DNA of 64,000 nucleotides. It comes from JACPPO01 sp965262505 (GTDB lineage Bacteria > Acidobacteriota > Vicinamibacteria > Vicinamibacterales > UBA2999). The position numbers and the translations under genes were made by a program. A model generated the notes under the pieces. It was not told the origin of the DNA. It ran no database searches and saw nothing but the letters and a program-made list of their open reading frames with translations. Shown here in pieces: positions 44,835 through 53,603 of the stretch. Every line of letters starts with the position of its first letter. Position 1 is the first letter of the stretch. The stretch covers positions 1,240,001 through 1,304,000 of the forward strand of contig CBDHFM010000030.1 in the NCBI GenBank assembly GCA_965262505.1, in the 5' to 3' direction.

Positions 44835-45665
44835 ATGAAGGCACTTCCGACGGTTGCTGTCGTCCTGCTCGTCACCGGTGCGCTTGCGGGCTGCGGTGGG
44901 GACGGATCGTCGAGTCCGACGGCCCCCTCGCCAACGCCCACCGGCTCGACGCCCACCGACACGGGCGGCACGACGACACCGCCCCCGGCCGTGGGCGTCA
45001 GCTGGCAATTCGACGGCTTGAATTGGACTTCTACGGGAACGCCCCCGGCGTGCCCGACGCCGCTGACGTTCATCACGCCGGTCGATCTCTCCCGGGTCAC
45101 GTCGATCCTCTACCCCGGGCAGTCGCGGGGCGGCGACTACAAGCCGCACGGGGGCTTCCGCCTCGACGGGCCTGGTGAAACGGGTGTCATCAACGTCGTC
45201 GCACCGATGGACGCAACGATCACGCGCGCGTCGCAATACCTCGGCGGCGGCGAACTGACGTTCCTGTTCGAGTTCCTCAACGACTGTGGGATCATGTATC
45301 GCTTCGACCATCTGCTGGGGCTGTCACCCACGCTGCAACTGGTAGCGAGCATCCTGCCGCCGGCGACCGAAGGTGATTCGCGAACTACGGAGGCCCCGCC
45401 GGGACTGAAGGTGACGGCCGGCGAAGTCGTCGGCACGAGCGTCGGCTTCCCCATGGCCGGCAATATCTTCTTCGACTGGGGCGTCTACGACCTGCGGCAG
45501 CCCAACACCCCGGGCCAGGGTGCCGCGTGGCGGGCCACCCACCCGGGCGAGTTTGCGGCGTGGGCGATCTGCTGGTTTGGCAACCTCCCGCCCGGGGATG
45601 CCGGGACAGTGCGGAGCCTGCCGGCCAGCGGCGCCAGCGGCTCGACGAGCGACTACTGCTTCTAG
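44835..45665 (+). CDS. Lipoprotein with M23-like fold
   Basis: 276 residues; lipobox VTGALAGC then a Ser/Thr/Pro linker (GSSSPTAPSPTPTGSTPTDT). The folded part has ILYPGQSRGGDYKPHGGFRL, VVAPMDATITRASQYLGGGE, a strand pair and CGIMYRFDHLLGLSP, then GEVVGTSVG: the order of an LytM/M23 peptidase domain (HGGxD, VxAPxDGxVxxA, YxHLxxxxV, GxxVxxGxxIG). The key HxH zinc ligand appears as FDH, so it may bind rather than cut. The ATG at 44835 follows an AAGGTGG. IS3 ends 90 bp upstream. Confidence 0.6.
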   Translation: MKALPTVAVVLLVTGALAGCGGDGSSSPTAPSPTPTGSTPTDTGGTTTPPPAVGVSWQFDGLNWTSTGTPPACPTPLTFITPVDLSRVTSILYPGQSRGGDYKPHGGFRLDGPGETGVINVVAPMDATITRASQYLGGGELTFLFEFLNDCGIMYRFDHLLGLSPTLQLVASILPPATEGDSRTTEAPPGLKVTAGEVVGTSVGFPMAGNIFFDWGVYDLRQPNTPGQGAAWRATHPGEFAAWAICWFGNLPPGDAGTVRSLPASGASGSTSDYCF

Positions 45666-45765
45666 AAACGGTTCGAGTCTACGAGCCAGTAATAAGGCCC
45701 CTCTCCACGTCTCTATCATCACCATGTAATAGTCTATTGTTCCGCGCGCGTTAGCTCAGTCGTCT

Positions 45766-45835
45766 GCCGAAGTGCGGTCTACCTCGCACGAGCACGACTT
45801 CGGCGCCCGGCAGAACCCTGGCACGCTGAGCGTGC
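45766..45835 (+). promoter_or_regulatory. Structured leader upstream of PEP carboxylase
   Basis: GCCGAAGT (45766-45773) pairs with ACTTCGGC (45797-45804), enclosing a second stem GTGCG/CGCAC (45772-45776, 45785-45789). A separate perfect 15-bp dyad GCACGCTGAGCGTGC lies at 45821-45835, about 20 bp before the GTG start. No riboswitch class recognised. Confidence 0.3.
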
Positions 45836-45854
45836 TGACCCCAGAGGCGGATGC

Positions 45855-48176
45855 GTGACGAAGGGAAAACGGAAAAGCCAGGGTCTAGCACCCGCACTCA
45901 AGCACTTGGTCAAGGTCGTCGAGGCCACCCTGGGCCATGTGGTCGCGGAACTCGAAGGCAAGCAGCTTTACCGCGTGGTCGAGGCGGTCCGGCTCGACAT
46001 GGTGGCGGTCCGCGAAGGCCACCCTCGCGCGCTGCACCGGGCGGGTACGCGGCTCCGCCGTCTGTCCCCCGCCAACCGAGCCGCGGTGGCTCGAGCCTTC
46101 ACGGTGTACCTCGAGCTGGTGAATGTATGCGAGAACGCCTACCGCACCCATCGGCTGCGGGAGCGTGCGCGTGCCACGGAGCCGAGCAGCGAGCCACCGG
46201 CGTCTGCCAACGTGGTGTTCGTGCTCACCGCGCACCCGACCGAGTCACGCGCTCCGATCAACATCCGACTGATGCGTCGCATCCAGACGCTGCTGGTCGA
46301 GGGGCTCGAGCGGCGCGACCGGCCTGACCGGGGGCGTCTTGAGCACCTGCTGCATCTGGTGTGGGCCAGTGGAACACACCCTGCCCACAGACCGACCGTC
46401 GAGGACGAGGCACTCCACCTCTTCAGCCTCCTTGACGACCCGATCCTCGAGGAGTTCCTCAGGCTGGAGCGGGAGGGTCACCGGGTTCGCCTGCGCACGT
46501 GGGTCGGCGGCGACAAGGACGGTCACCCCGGAGTCGGGCCTGAGGAGACCGATAAGAGTCTCAATCTGTCCCGGACGCGTCTACTCGAACTGATCGCCGG
46601 CCGTCTGTTGACCGAAGTCGACGAGGACGTGCACCTGCGTCCAAACGACGGTCTGCAGAAACCGTGGGAGCGGCTGCGACATCAGTTGGAGGCCCTGCGG
46701 ACCGTGACCATCGGCGACGGGCGTCGGATTACGCTGCTACGAAACGCGCTGACGGATCTTTCTACCCGATACACGCGACGTCGCGGTCATCTGCACCCTC
46801 GGCTCGCCGACGTGCAGTTGCTGCTCGACCAGTTTCCGGGGCTGGTGGTCCCGCTCGAGCTACGTGAGGAACGCGGCCTGTTCGACGGCAACAGCACCAT
46901 CGCCGACATGCTGCGATTCGTGCGCGATGTGGCCCGAGGGGGGCGCGTGGACTGGTATGTGCGGGGCTGCGTCGTCAGCATGGCCGCACGTGCCGAGGAT
47001 TTGTGGGAGGCCCACGCGCTCGTTCGCGACGTGCTCGGCGACACGGCGATCCCCGTGGTGCCGCTCTTCGAGATGCCCGACATCCTCCCGCGGGCCGCCG
47101 ATATCCTGGACCGCGCGCTTACTAACACCGACTTCGCTGCTACAGTCCGCGAGCAAGGGGACAGACTGGAAGTCATGCTCGGCTACTCGGACACCAGCAA
47201 GCGGATGGGAGTGCTCGCTAGCCGGTTGGCGATTCACGAGACCATGAAGGCGATTGGCGCCTGGGCCGCGACCCGCGGGGTCACCATCCTTTTCTTCCAT
47301 GGATCGGGCGGGAGCGTGGGCCGCGGCGGCGGCTCGATCGCAGACCAGGCGGCATCGTGGCCTTCCGGCGCCATGGACGTGGTCAAGCAGACGCTTCAGG
47401 GTGAGATGGTCGAGCGCACATTGGCGACACCGGAGATTCTCCGAAGCCAGGTGCTGCAAATCGCCGAGGTCCAGGCCGCGCCGCCACGGTTCACGGCCGC
47501 GACCGCCGCAATGCAGGACCTCGCCCAACGAAGCCAGACGGCATACGTCGAGCTGGTTGGCTCGTCCGAATTTCTCGAGCTGCTCCGGGATGCGACTCCC
47601 TACACCCGCCTCGGCGCGCTCAACATCGGCAGCCGCCCGGTCACGCGAAAAGCCGGGGCTTCCCGGGCCGGGCTCGAGCAGCTCCGGGCAATCCCCTGGG
47701 TACTGTGCTGGACGCAAACGAGGTATTTGCTCCACGCATGGATGGGCATCGGGACGGCCTGGCGTCAGGTGCGTGCCGACGCCAAGGCCCGCGCGCGCCT
47801 GCTGGCGGCGATCGAGCGTGACCCTCTGCTGCGCAGCTACCTGCGACTGCTCAGCTTCACGTTGGCGAAGACAGAGCCCGCCATCTGGCGCGAGTATGTC
47901 AAGAGCCTCGTCGGAACGACGCCACCCCTCGTCGCGCGCCTCGACCGAGAGTGGAATGACGCCGTCGACCTTGCCATGCAGCTCTCATCGGGCGGCGACC
48001 TCCTTTCCCACAAACGCTGGCTACGCGAGAGCATCTTCTATCGCGCACCGATGATTCACCCCCTGAACCTGATCCAGATCGAAGTCCTGACCCATCGGCG
48101 ATTAAGCGCGGATCAGGAGTTTCTGTTCCGCGAGACGGTAACGGGGATCGCGGCTGGCATGCTCACCACTGGGTGA
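45855..48176 (+). CDS. ppc: Phosphoenolpyruvate carboxylase
   Basis: 773 residues, somewhat shorter than the 880-900 usual in Proteobacteria. Converts PEP and bicarbonate to oxaloacetate (anaplerosis). Motifs: VLTAHPTESRAP with the catalytic His at residue 127, WVGGDKDGHPGV, MLGYSDTSKRMGVLAS, ILFFHGSGGSVGRGGG (FFHGRGGSVGRGGG in most enzymes, so the first Arg is Ser here), QGEM, LRAIPWVLCWTQTR and the C-terminus TGIAAGMLTTG. GTG start at 45855 with GAGG nine bases upstream; the nearby ATG at 45851 is out of frame. Confidence 0.93.
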   Translation: MTKGKRKSQGLAPALKHLVKVVEATLGHVVAELEGKQLYRVVEAVRLDMVAVREGHPRALHRAGTRLRRLSPANRAAVARAFTVYLELVNVCENAYRTHRLRERARATEPSSEPPASANVVFVLTAHPTESRAPINIRLMRRIQTLLVEGLERRDRPDRGRLEHLLHLVWASGTHPAHRPTVEDEALHLFSLLDDPILEEFLRLEREGHRVRLRTWVGGDKDGHPGVGPEETDKSLNLSRTRLLELIAGRLLTEVDEDVHLRPNDGLQKPWERLRHQLEALRTVTIGDGRRITLLRNALTDLSTRYTRRRGHLHPRLADVQLLLDQFPGLVVPLELREERGLFDGNSTIADMLRFVRDVARGGRVDWYVRGCVVSMAARAEDLWEAHALVRDVLGDTAIPVVPLFEMPDILPRAADILDRALTNTDFAATVREQGDRLEVMLGYSDTSKRMGVLASRLAIHETMKAIGAWAATRGVTILFFHGSGGSVGRGGGSIADQAASWPSGAMDVVKQTLQGEMVERTLATPEILRSQVLQIAEVQAAPPRFTAATAAMQDLAQRSQTAYVELVGSSEFLELLRDATPYTRLGALNIGSRPVTRKAGASRAGLEQLRAIPWVLCWTQTRYLLHAWMGIGTAWRQVRADAKARARLLAAIERDPLLRSYLRLLSFTLAKTEPAIWREYVKSLVGTTPPLVARLDREWNDAVDLAMQLSSGGDLLSHKRWLRESIFYRAPMIHPLNLIQIEVLTHRRLSADQEFLFRETVTGIAAGMLTTG

Positions 48177-48423
48177 CCTCGCAATACGTAAGTGAGTGGC
48201 CCGGTGGGGGGCGCCGCAGGCGCCATGGAGCGAGTCAGGCGAGGGTGCGATTCTCTCCGCTGGTACCACTTACTTCGTGAATTTGCGTGGTCCTGTCGGC
48301 TGTCTTTCGAGCTTTTCCAGCAACCATCGCCGGAGTTTTCGCTTTCTAAAGCGCTTTTCAAATAGGCCTTGTACTACCTGGGGCGGTCGTGGTACTTCTG
48401 CGCGCACCGATGCAGGAGGCCCG

Positions 48424-48786
48424 ATGCGTGCCTATTCGATGGATCTGCGAGAGCGGGCGCTCCTCGACAGCGATGCCGGGATGACGGCGGCCGAGGTGGC
48501 GGCGAAGTACCGCGTGAGCGGGTCGTGGGTGCGGCTACTGAAACAGCGGCGGCGCGACACGGGCGAGGTGGCGCCTCGCGTCCAGCGACATGGACGGCGC
48601 GGCATGCTTGAGCCGCACCTACACACCTTGGCCGCGCTGATTGCGGCGCACCCGGATCGCACGCTGGCTGAGCTGAAGGACGCCCTCGCCACGCCCGCGA
48701 GTGTGCCGACGGTCTGGCGCGCCGTGCGGGCCCTCGGCCTGACCGTTAAAAAACACGGTCCGCCCGTCCGAACACGATCGGCCTGA
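48424..48786 (+). CDS. IS630 transposase, first reading frame (copy 2)
   Basis: 120 residues, identical to 14815-15177, ending beyond the same GTTAAAAAAC run. Confidence 0.85.
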   Translation: MRAYSMDLRERALLDSDAGMTAAEVAAKYRVSGSWVRLLKQRRRDTGEVAPRVQRHGRRGMLEPHLHTLAALIAAHPDRTLAELKDALATPASVPTVWRAVRALGLTVKKHGPPVRTRSA

Positions 48787-49363
48787 CGTCGCGGCCGCGC
48801 GGGTCGCGTGGCACGCGGCGGCGCCGACCTGGGATGTCGCCCACCTCGTGTTTCTGGACGAAACCGGCATCACCACCAATCTGCTTCGGCGGTACGGCCG
48901 GGCACCGCGCGGCGCGCGCGTCCACGACCACGCCCCCTGCGGGCGCTGGCAGACCAGCACGTTTCTCGCCGCGTTGCGGGTCACGGGGCTGACCGCACCG
49001 GGGGTCTTCGACGGCGCGATCGATGGCGAGAGCTTCCGCGCCTACATCGAACAGATCCTGGTGCCGACCCTGCAGCCCGGCGACATCGTCATTGCCGACA
49101 ATCTCGGGGCCCACAAGGTCGCCGGCATCCAACGCGCCATCCAGGCCGCCGGGGCCACCCTTTGGTACTTGCCACCCTACAGCCCGGACCTCAATCCCAT
49201 CGAGCTCTGCTTCGCGAAGCTCAAGGCCCTCGTTCGCACCGCTCGCTGTCGCAGCACCGAGACGCTCTGGCCGTTCCTCGGCGAGTGCTTGGCGCACTTC
49301 AGCCCTGACGAATGCCGCAACTATGTTCGGCACTGCGGGTACGCGGCCGCCACACGGTCATGA
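48746..49363 (+). CDS. IS630 transposase, second reading frame (copy 2)
   Basis: Identical protein to 15137-15754 (FLDETG, IADNLGAHK, DLNPIELCFAKLK). Needs a +1 shift from the first frame. Confidence 0.85.
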   Translation, partial: LKNTVRPSEHDRPDVAAARVAWHAAAPTWDVAHLVFLDETGITTNLLRRYGRAPRGARVHDHAPCGRWQTSTFLAALRVTGLTAPGVFDGAIDGESFRAYIEQILVPTLQPGDIVIADNLGAHKVAGIQRAIQAAGATLWYLPPYSPDLNPIELCFAKLKALVRTARCRSTETLWPFLGECLAHFSPDECRNYVRHCGYAAATRS

Positions 49364-49372
49364 AAAGCGCTT

Positions 49373-49625
49373 TAGAGGGACGAACGCGCTCCCCGCACGT
49401 GTCGCGGTTCGATTGTTCTCGGTCCGTTTCCCGCGGCTCGAGATCGTCGGTGACCGTGACCTTGAGAAGTTCGTTGGGTCTGAACCGTTCAATCGCGACG
49501 CCAACCTGCGCGTCCGGCCCGTCTGGCAGCAAGGCCACGGCAACCTTGCCAACGGCGTCGCCGCCGCGCCTGATCGTCAGCCACGCTCCGTTTTCGTAGT
49601 CCTCGGTGAAGTCCGCCGAGTAACC
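49373..49625 (-). pseudogene. Fragment of an unknown gene trapped between two IS elements
   Basis: Minus strand reads GYSADFTEDYENGAWLTIRR, GGDAVGKVAVALLPDGPDAQ, VGVAIERFRPNELLKVTVTD and ends in IS630 sequence. About 80 residues of well-formed coding sequence with neither start nor stop of its own: the 5' side is cut by ISAzo13 copy B and the 3' side by IS630 copy 2. Family not recognised. Confidence 0.5.
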
Positions 49626-50926
49626 TAAGGGCTTGTCAGACAATTACTGACTTTTGTGTTCTCGGAGCAGCGGGATGGATCGTGTAGTTCCAGTCGCCGT
49701 GAAAGCGATGCCGCTCGAGGCGTACCGTCGCCAGCTGCGCATCGGTGACGGTGAGGCCACCCGGGTATTGGCCGCGGTCGAGTTCCGACCGAACGCGGAG
49801 TCCGGACCGACTGTGCGTCGAGCCAATGAGGCTCACGATCGTGGCCAAGTCGACGAGTGGGGTGCCGCGCCAATTCATCGCGATGTGCGAGAACACCCGA
49901 TGCTCGATCTTGTTCCACTTACTCGTACCCGGCGGAAAGTGACAGACCGTGATCACCAAGCCCGTCCGATTGGCCAGACGCGGCAGTTCCCACTTCCACA
50001 ACCGGAGGCGCGCCCCGTTGCTCCCGCCTGCATCCGCCGTGATCAACAGCGACTGGGCTTGTCGATACGCCGGGCGACCCATGTGCTGCCACCAACGCTG
50101 GATCGACCGTACCGCGAAGCTCGCGGTGTCGTGATCGATCCCGACACGCACCCAGCCTTCGTTGCGATGCAGATCGTAGATGCCATACGGAATGGCCTTC
50201 CCGCCCGTGGTGGCGGTGGCCGGGATCACGAAGTCGTGGACCTGTACCCGCTGCGGCGTCTTCGCCGGGCGCCAGGTGCGGCCCGCGTTCTTGAACGCGC
50301 CGACCAGCTCCTTCTTCTTGGTGTCCACCGAAATCGTCGGCTGCTGTTGCCGTTGCGCGCGTCGCACGCGCCGGGCGATGTACCGAAACTGCGCGTCCCG
50401 ATCGACATGCTGGCGGCCCTCACGAGTCTTGGCGTTGCCCTGCAGGCTGTAGCCCAGTCCGTGCAACAACTCGGCGACCACCGTGTGGCTGACGCGGTGG
50501 CCCAGACCGTCGAGCGCCACCGCCAACGTCCGTGCGCTCTGGCACGTCCACCGCAGCGGCGAGTCGGGATCGCCGGGGGCGGTCGGCTCAACCAACGCAT
50601 CCAAATCGCGCAGCAGCGTCGCGTCGAGATCGATCGCGCGCTTGCGCCCGCCGCCCGCCCTTCGCGTCCGCCCGCCCGCGAGCGGCTCGTCCGCCGTCAA
50701 TTCACGCAAACCGCGCTGGATGGTCGATGTCGCGATACCCGTGGCTCGGGCGACCAGCGCCGTGCCGCCATAACCGATCGCCTGGGCCTCAGTCGCCGCC
50801 CACACCCGGCGCGATCGCTCCGTGAGCACGGGCGCCAGCGCTGCATGCTTTGCCCGCAGGGTGGCCACCTCCACGGGCGCAGCGTACTACTCGCCGATCA
50901 ACAGTACAAGCAGTTATTTCCTTACA
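49626..50926. mobile_element. ISAzo13-family element, copy B (1301 bp)
   Basis: Shares TAAGGGCTTGTCAG and TTATTTCCTTACA ends with copy A (8197-9498), same orientation. Confidence 0.82.
49636..50874 (-). CDS. ISAzo13-family transposase (intact copy)
   Basis: 412 residues (Rhodopirellula-type DDE transposase). N-terminal helix-turn-helix (GTALVARATGIATSTIQRGL), then PTISVDTKKKELVGAFKN (D), LLITADAGGSNGARLRLWKW (D) and PPGTSKWNKIEHRVFSHI (E). Intact here, frameshifted in copy A. Confidence 0.92.
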   Translation of the reverse strand: MEVATLRAKHAALAPVLTERSRRVWAATEAQAIGYGGTALVARATGIATSTIQRGLRELTADEPLAGGRTRRAGGGRKRAIDLDATLLRDLDALVEPTAPGDPDSPLRWTCQSARTLAVALDGLGHRVSHTVVAELLHGLGYSLQGNAKTREGRQHVDRDAQFRYIARRVRRAQRQQQPTISVDTKKKELVGAFKNAGRTWRPAKTPQRVQVHDFVIPATATTGGKAIPYGIYDLHRNEGWVRVGIDHDTASFAVRSIQRWWQHMGRPAYRQAQSLLITADAGGSNGARLRLWKWELPRLANRTGLVITVCHFPPGTSKWNKIEHRVFSHIAMNWRGTPLVDLATIVSLIGSTHSRSGLRVRSELDRGQYPGGLTVTDAQLATVRLERHRFHGDWNYTIHPAAPRTQKSVIV

Positions 50927-51476
50927 GGATCTTATCGAATTTCATAACGATCTCCAGGGTTAAATGAACCTGCCCTCATGCTCTCTATTACGGCGTGATC
51001 CGCCACATGGAAATAGTCGTCACGTGAGGGCCTCCATGGAACTAGCGGCGATCGTACACAGCTGTACTTTCACCCACCTCAATGGTCATCAGATCGTGGC
51101 CCACCGCAAGTGGTCCACGATAGGTCCGTCGAGTTCGCTCAACGAGATCGTCAAGCCCAATCGCCGGGATATTGGGCGCACTCAAGCTGACCACGTGCGT
51201 GTACACGGCGAGCTTCGGCCCCACCGCGTCGAAGATCATGCCAGCCTGTTCCGGTGTCGTGTGGTGATCGCGAATGGCGGCGAGCGCCTGGTTCTGCTCG
51301 TACAGCCGGTCGTCACCGACCAGGACTTCATGGATCAGCACATCCACGCCTCGGCCCGCTTCAATGATGCCTTCATCGAACGTCGTGTCGCCGCTGATCA
51401 GCACAGATCGGCCCTGGTAGTCCACACGATAACCAAAAGCCGGCTTGATCAATTCGCCGTGATCGACGGGAAACGC

Positions 51477-52909
51477 GGGGATGTCCCACTGACTGTTGAA
51501 AATTGAAGCGGCGGCTCCGTCACTGCTCGTGATAGACGAGTGGTGACCAAACCGAGGCAACACGCCTCACAGCAAAGGAGCCGCCATGAAGAAGTCTCGC
51601 ACAGCCGGCCCGTCTCGCGTTGTTGAATCTCCCACCGTCCGATCCCTCCCGCTCGTGGACGTCCCGGAGGACACGAAGGCCGCGCTCTTCGCGTTGATGG
51701 TGCAGTCAGGTCTCCAGGTACTCGATGCGCTGCTCGAGGAGGACCGCACGGCGTTGTGCGGCCCGCGGTACGCTCATCACGCCGACCGCCACGCCTCGCG
51801 GGCGGGCACCGTGCCCAGCGAGGTCGTCCTCGGGGGCCGGAAGGTCGCCATGCAGCGGCCCCGCGTGCGGGCCGAGGGCCGCGAAGTCCCGCTGCCGACC
51901 TTCCAGGCGGTGGCCCAGGCCGATCCCCTGAATCGCCGCGTCGTTGAGCAGATGCTGGTGGGCGTGGCGACCCGTCACTATGCGCGAAGTCTTGAGTCGG
52001 TGCCGGCGGGGGTCGTAAGTCGCGGCACGAGCAAGAGCAGCGTCAGCCGGCGATTCGTGGCGAAGACCACGGCCCAGCTCCGGGCGTGGCAATCCGCGCC
52101 GCTGGACGGTCTCGACCTCGTGGCGCTGCTCATCGACGGCGTGCATATCGGCGAGCACTGCCTCGTGGTGGCCCTTGGGATCGCCGCAGACGGGCAGAAA
52201 CACGCGCTCGGCCTGTGGGAGGACGCCACCGAGAACACCGCCGTGTGTCAGAGCTTGCTGGCGAATCTGCAGAGCCGGGGCCTGCGCACCGACCGCAGCC
52301 TGCTCGTGATCCTCGATGGCGCGCCGGCCCTGCACAAAGCCACGCGGGCGGTCTTCGGCGCGGCCGCGCTCATCCAGCGGTGCCAGGTCCACAAGCTCCG
52401 CAACATCCTGGACCACCTACCGGAGCGGCAGCGACCGTGGGTGCAGGCGATCGTGCGACGCGCCTATCTGGCGACCGACGTGAAGACGGCGACGCGGCTG
52501 CTCACCACTCTCGCCACGCGCCTGGACGAGGTCTATCCCAGCGCCGCCGGCAGCGTGCGCGAAGGACTCGACGAGACCCTGACGGTCCTCACGCTGCACC
52601 TCTCGGCGCGACTCCAGCGATCGCTCGCGACCACGAATGCCGCCGAGAGTCTGCTGAGCCGCACCCGCCACGTGACGCGGAACGTGAAACGGTGGCGTGG
52701 CGGACAGATGATGCTGCGGTGGGTGGCGGCCGGTGTCCTCGAAGCCGTCAAGGGTTTCAGGCGCGTCAAGGGATGCGCTGACATGCCCCGCCTGGTGACG
52801 GCCCTGCGGGCGCGTGATCAACGTCTCGGCATCGGGGGCTCAGTGGCGAACGTCGCGTAGAATCTCAACCGAGCCGCCGCCGAGTTTCAACAGCGCACGG
52901 GACATCCCC
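51477..52909. mobile_element. IS256-family element, copy 2 (1433 bp)
   Basis: GGGGATGTCCC...GGGACATCCCC with the target duplication GGAAACGC (51469-51476, 52910-52917). Inverted relative to copy 1. Confidence 0.95.
51586..52860 (+). CDS. IS256-family transposase (copy 2)
   Basis: 424 residues, the same protein as 6529-7803 except Pro for Leu at residue 27. All catalytic motifs present. AAAGGAG upstream of the ATG. Confidence 0.95.
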   Translation: MKKSRTAGPSRVVESPTVRSLPLVDVPEDTKAALFALMVQSGLQVLDALLEEDRTALCGPRYAHHADRHASRAGTVPSEVVLGGRKVAMQRPRVRAEGREVPLPTFQAVAQADPLNRRVVEQMLVGVATRHYARSLESVPAGVVSRGTSKSSVSRRFVAKTTAQLRAWQSAPLDGLDLVALLIDGVHIGEHCLVVALGIAADGQKHALGLWEDATENTAVCQSLLANLQSRGLRTDRSLLVILDGAPALHKATRAVFGAAALIQRCQVHKLRNILDHLPERQRPWVQAIVRRAYLATDVKTATRLLTTLATRLDEVYPSAAGSVREGLDETLTVLTLHLSARLQRSLATTNAAESLLSRTRHVTRNVKRWRGGQMMLRWVAAGVLEAVKGFRRVKGCADMPRLVTALRARDQRLGIGGSVANVA

Positions 52910-53603
52910 GGAAACGCGGTCACTCTGACGTCGTCCTCATCGTAGATCACACCCTGTCCTGAAAACTCGGCCACATCGAACATCGCCGCGTCTCTCGGCA
53001 GGTTCTCATCGGCGACGCGAATGTCGATGTCGCGACCGTAGGTATCTTCCAGGCCCCGTGTGATATCGCGGAGGCCCGGCGGGCCCAAGACTCGCAATGG
53101 TTGCACTCTCTGGCCAAACGCGGGGGGAAGCCAGCCGGTGAGCCACAGGTCTGCCAGTCCACTGATGTGATCGTGATGAAAATGGGTGACGAACACAGCA
53201 TCTATGTTACGCAGCGGCATACCTAGCTGCCAGATCCGGATACTGGCTCCACGACCAGCATCGAACAACAATGTCTTCGTACCCGCTTCGACGAGCGTTG
53301 CCGCCTCGAATCGATCCTTCGACGGAGTGGGCGTGCCGGTGCCGAGCAGGGTCACCCGCAATGTTTGAGCGTCGGCCAGATCTGCTGAAAACACGCCCGC
53401 AGTCAGAAACACGCTAACAAGGATTACACCGGTGAGCTTGCTGTTCATGTTTGCCTACCTTGCGCTGGTATTTCGTCGCGTTTGGCGTTGCGCACGTCCG
53501 ACTTCCAATCTCATCGCGTTCCCGGTCATCGCCTAATGTGCTGCCAGAGAACCGACGTCACCTTGTCCCAGTTCCACCTGAACAGCTGACCAGCGCTCGC
53601 GCG

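Larger units (their letters stand above)
48349..49372. mobile_element. IS630-family element, copy 2 (1024 bp)
   Basis: AAGCGCTTTTCA...TGAAAAGCGCTT, flanked by TA (48347-48348 and 49373-49374). One base difference from copy 1 was seen, same strand orientation, 33.6 kb apart. Confidence 0.92.
51042..53448 (-). pseudogene. Secreted metallo-beta-lactamase-fold hydrolase, split by IS256 copy 2
   Basis: N-terminal part 52910-53448: signal peptide (LTGVILVSVFLTAGVFSADL), LRVTLLGTGTPTPSKDRFEA, and the zinc motif VTHFHHDHISGLADLW. C-terminal part 51042-51476: GYRVDYQGRSVLISGDTTFD, VDVLIHEVLV, LAVYTHVV. RNase Z/arylsulfatase-like layout, periplasmic because of the signal. The 8-bp duplication GGAAACGC flanks the IS; removal restores VTAFPVDHGELIKPAFGYR in frame. 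AAGGTAGG precedes the ATG at 53448. About 315 residues when rebuilt. Confidence 0.88.

Noticed and set aside
45735..45840. Possible tRNA (GTTAGCTCAGTCG resembles a D-arm)
   Set aside because: No anticodon or T-arm at the right spacing and no closing acceptor stem; palindromes here pair differently.
48220..48290. T-arm-like GGTGCGATTCTCTCC near TGGTACCA
   Set aside because: Arms do not pair and no D-arm or anticodon stem lies upstream.
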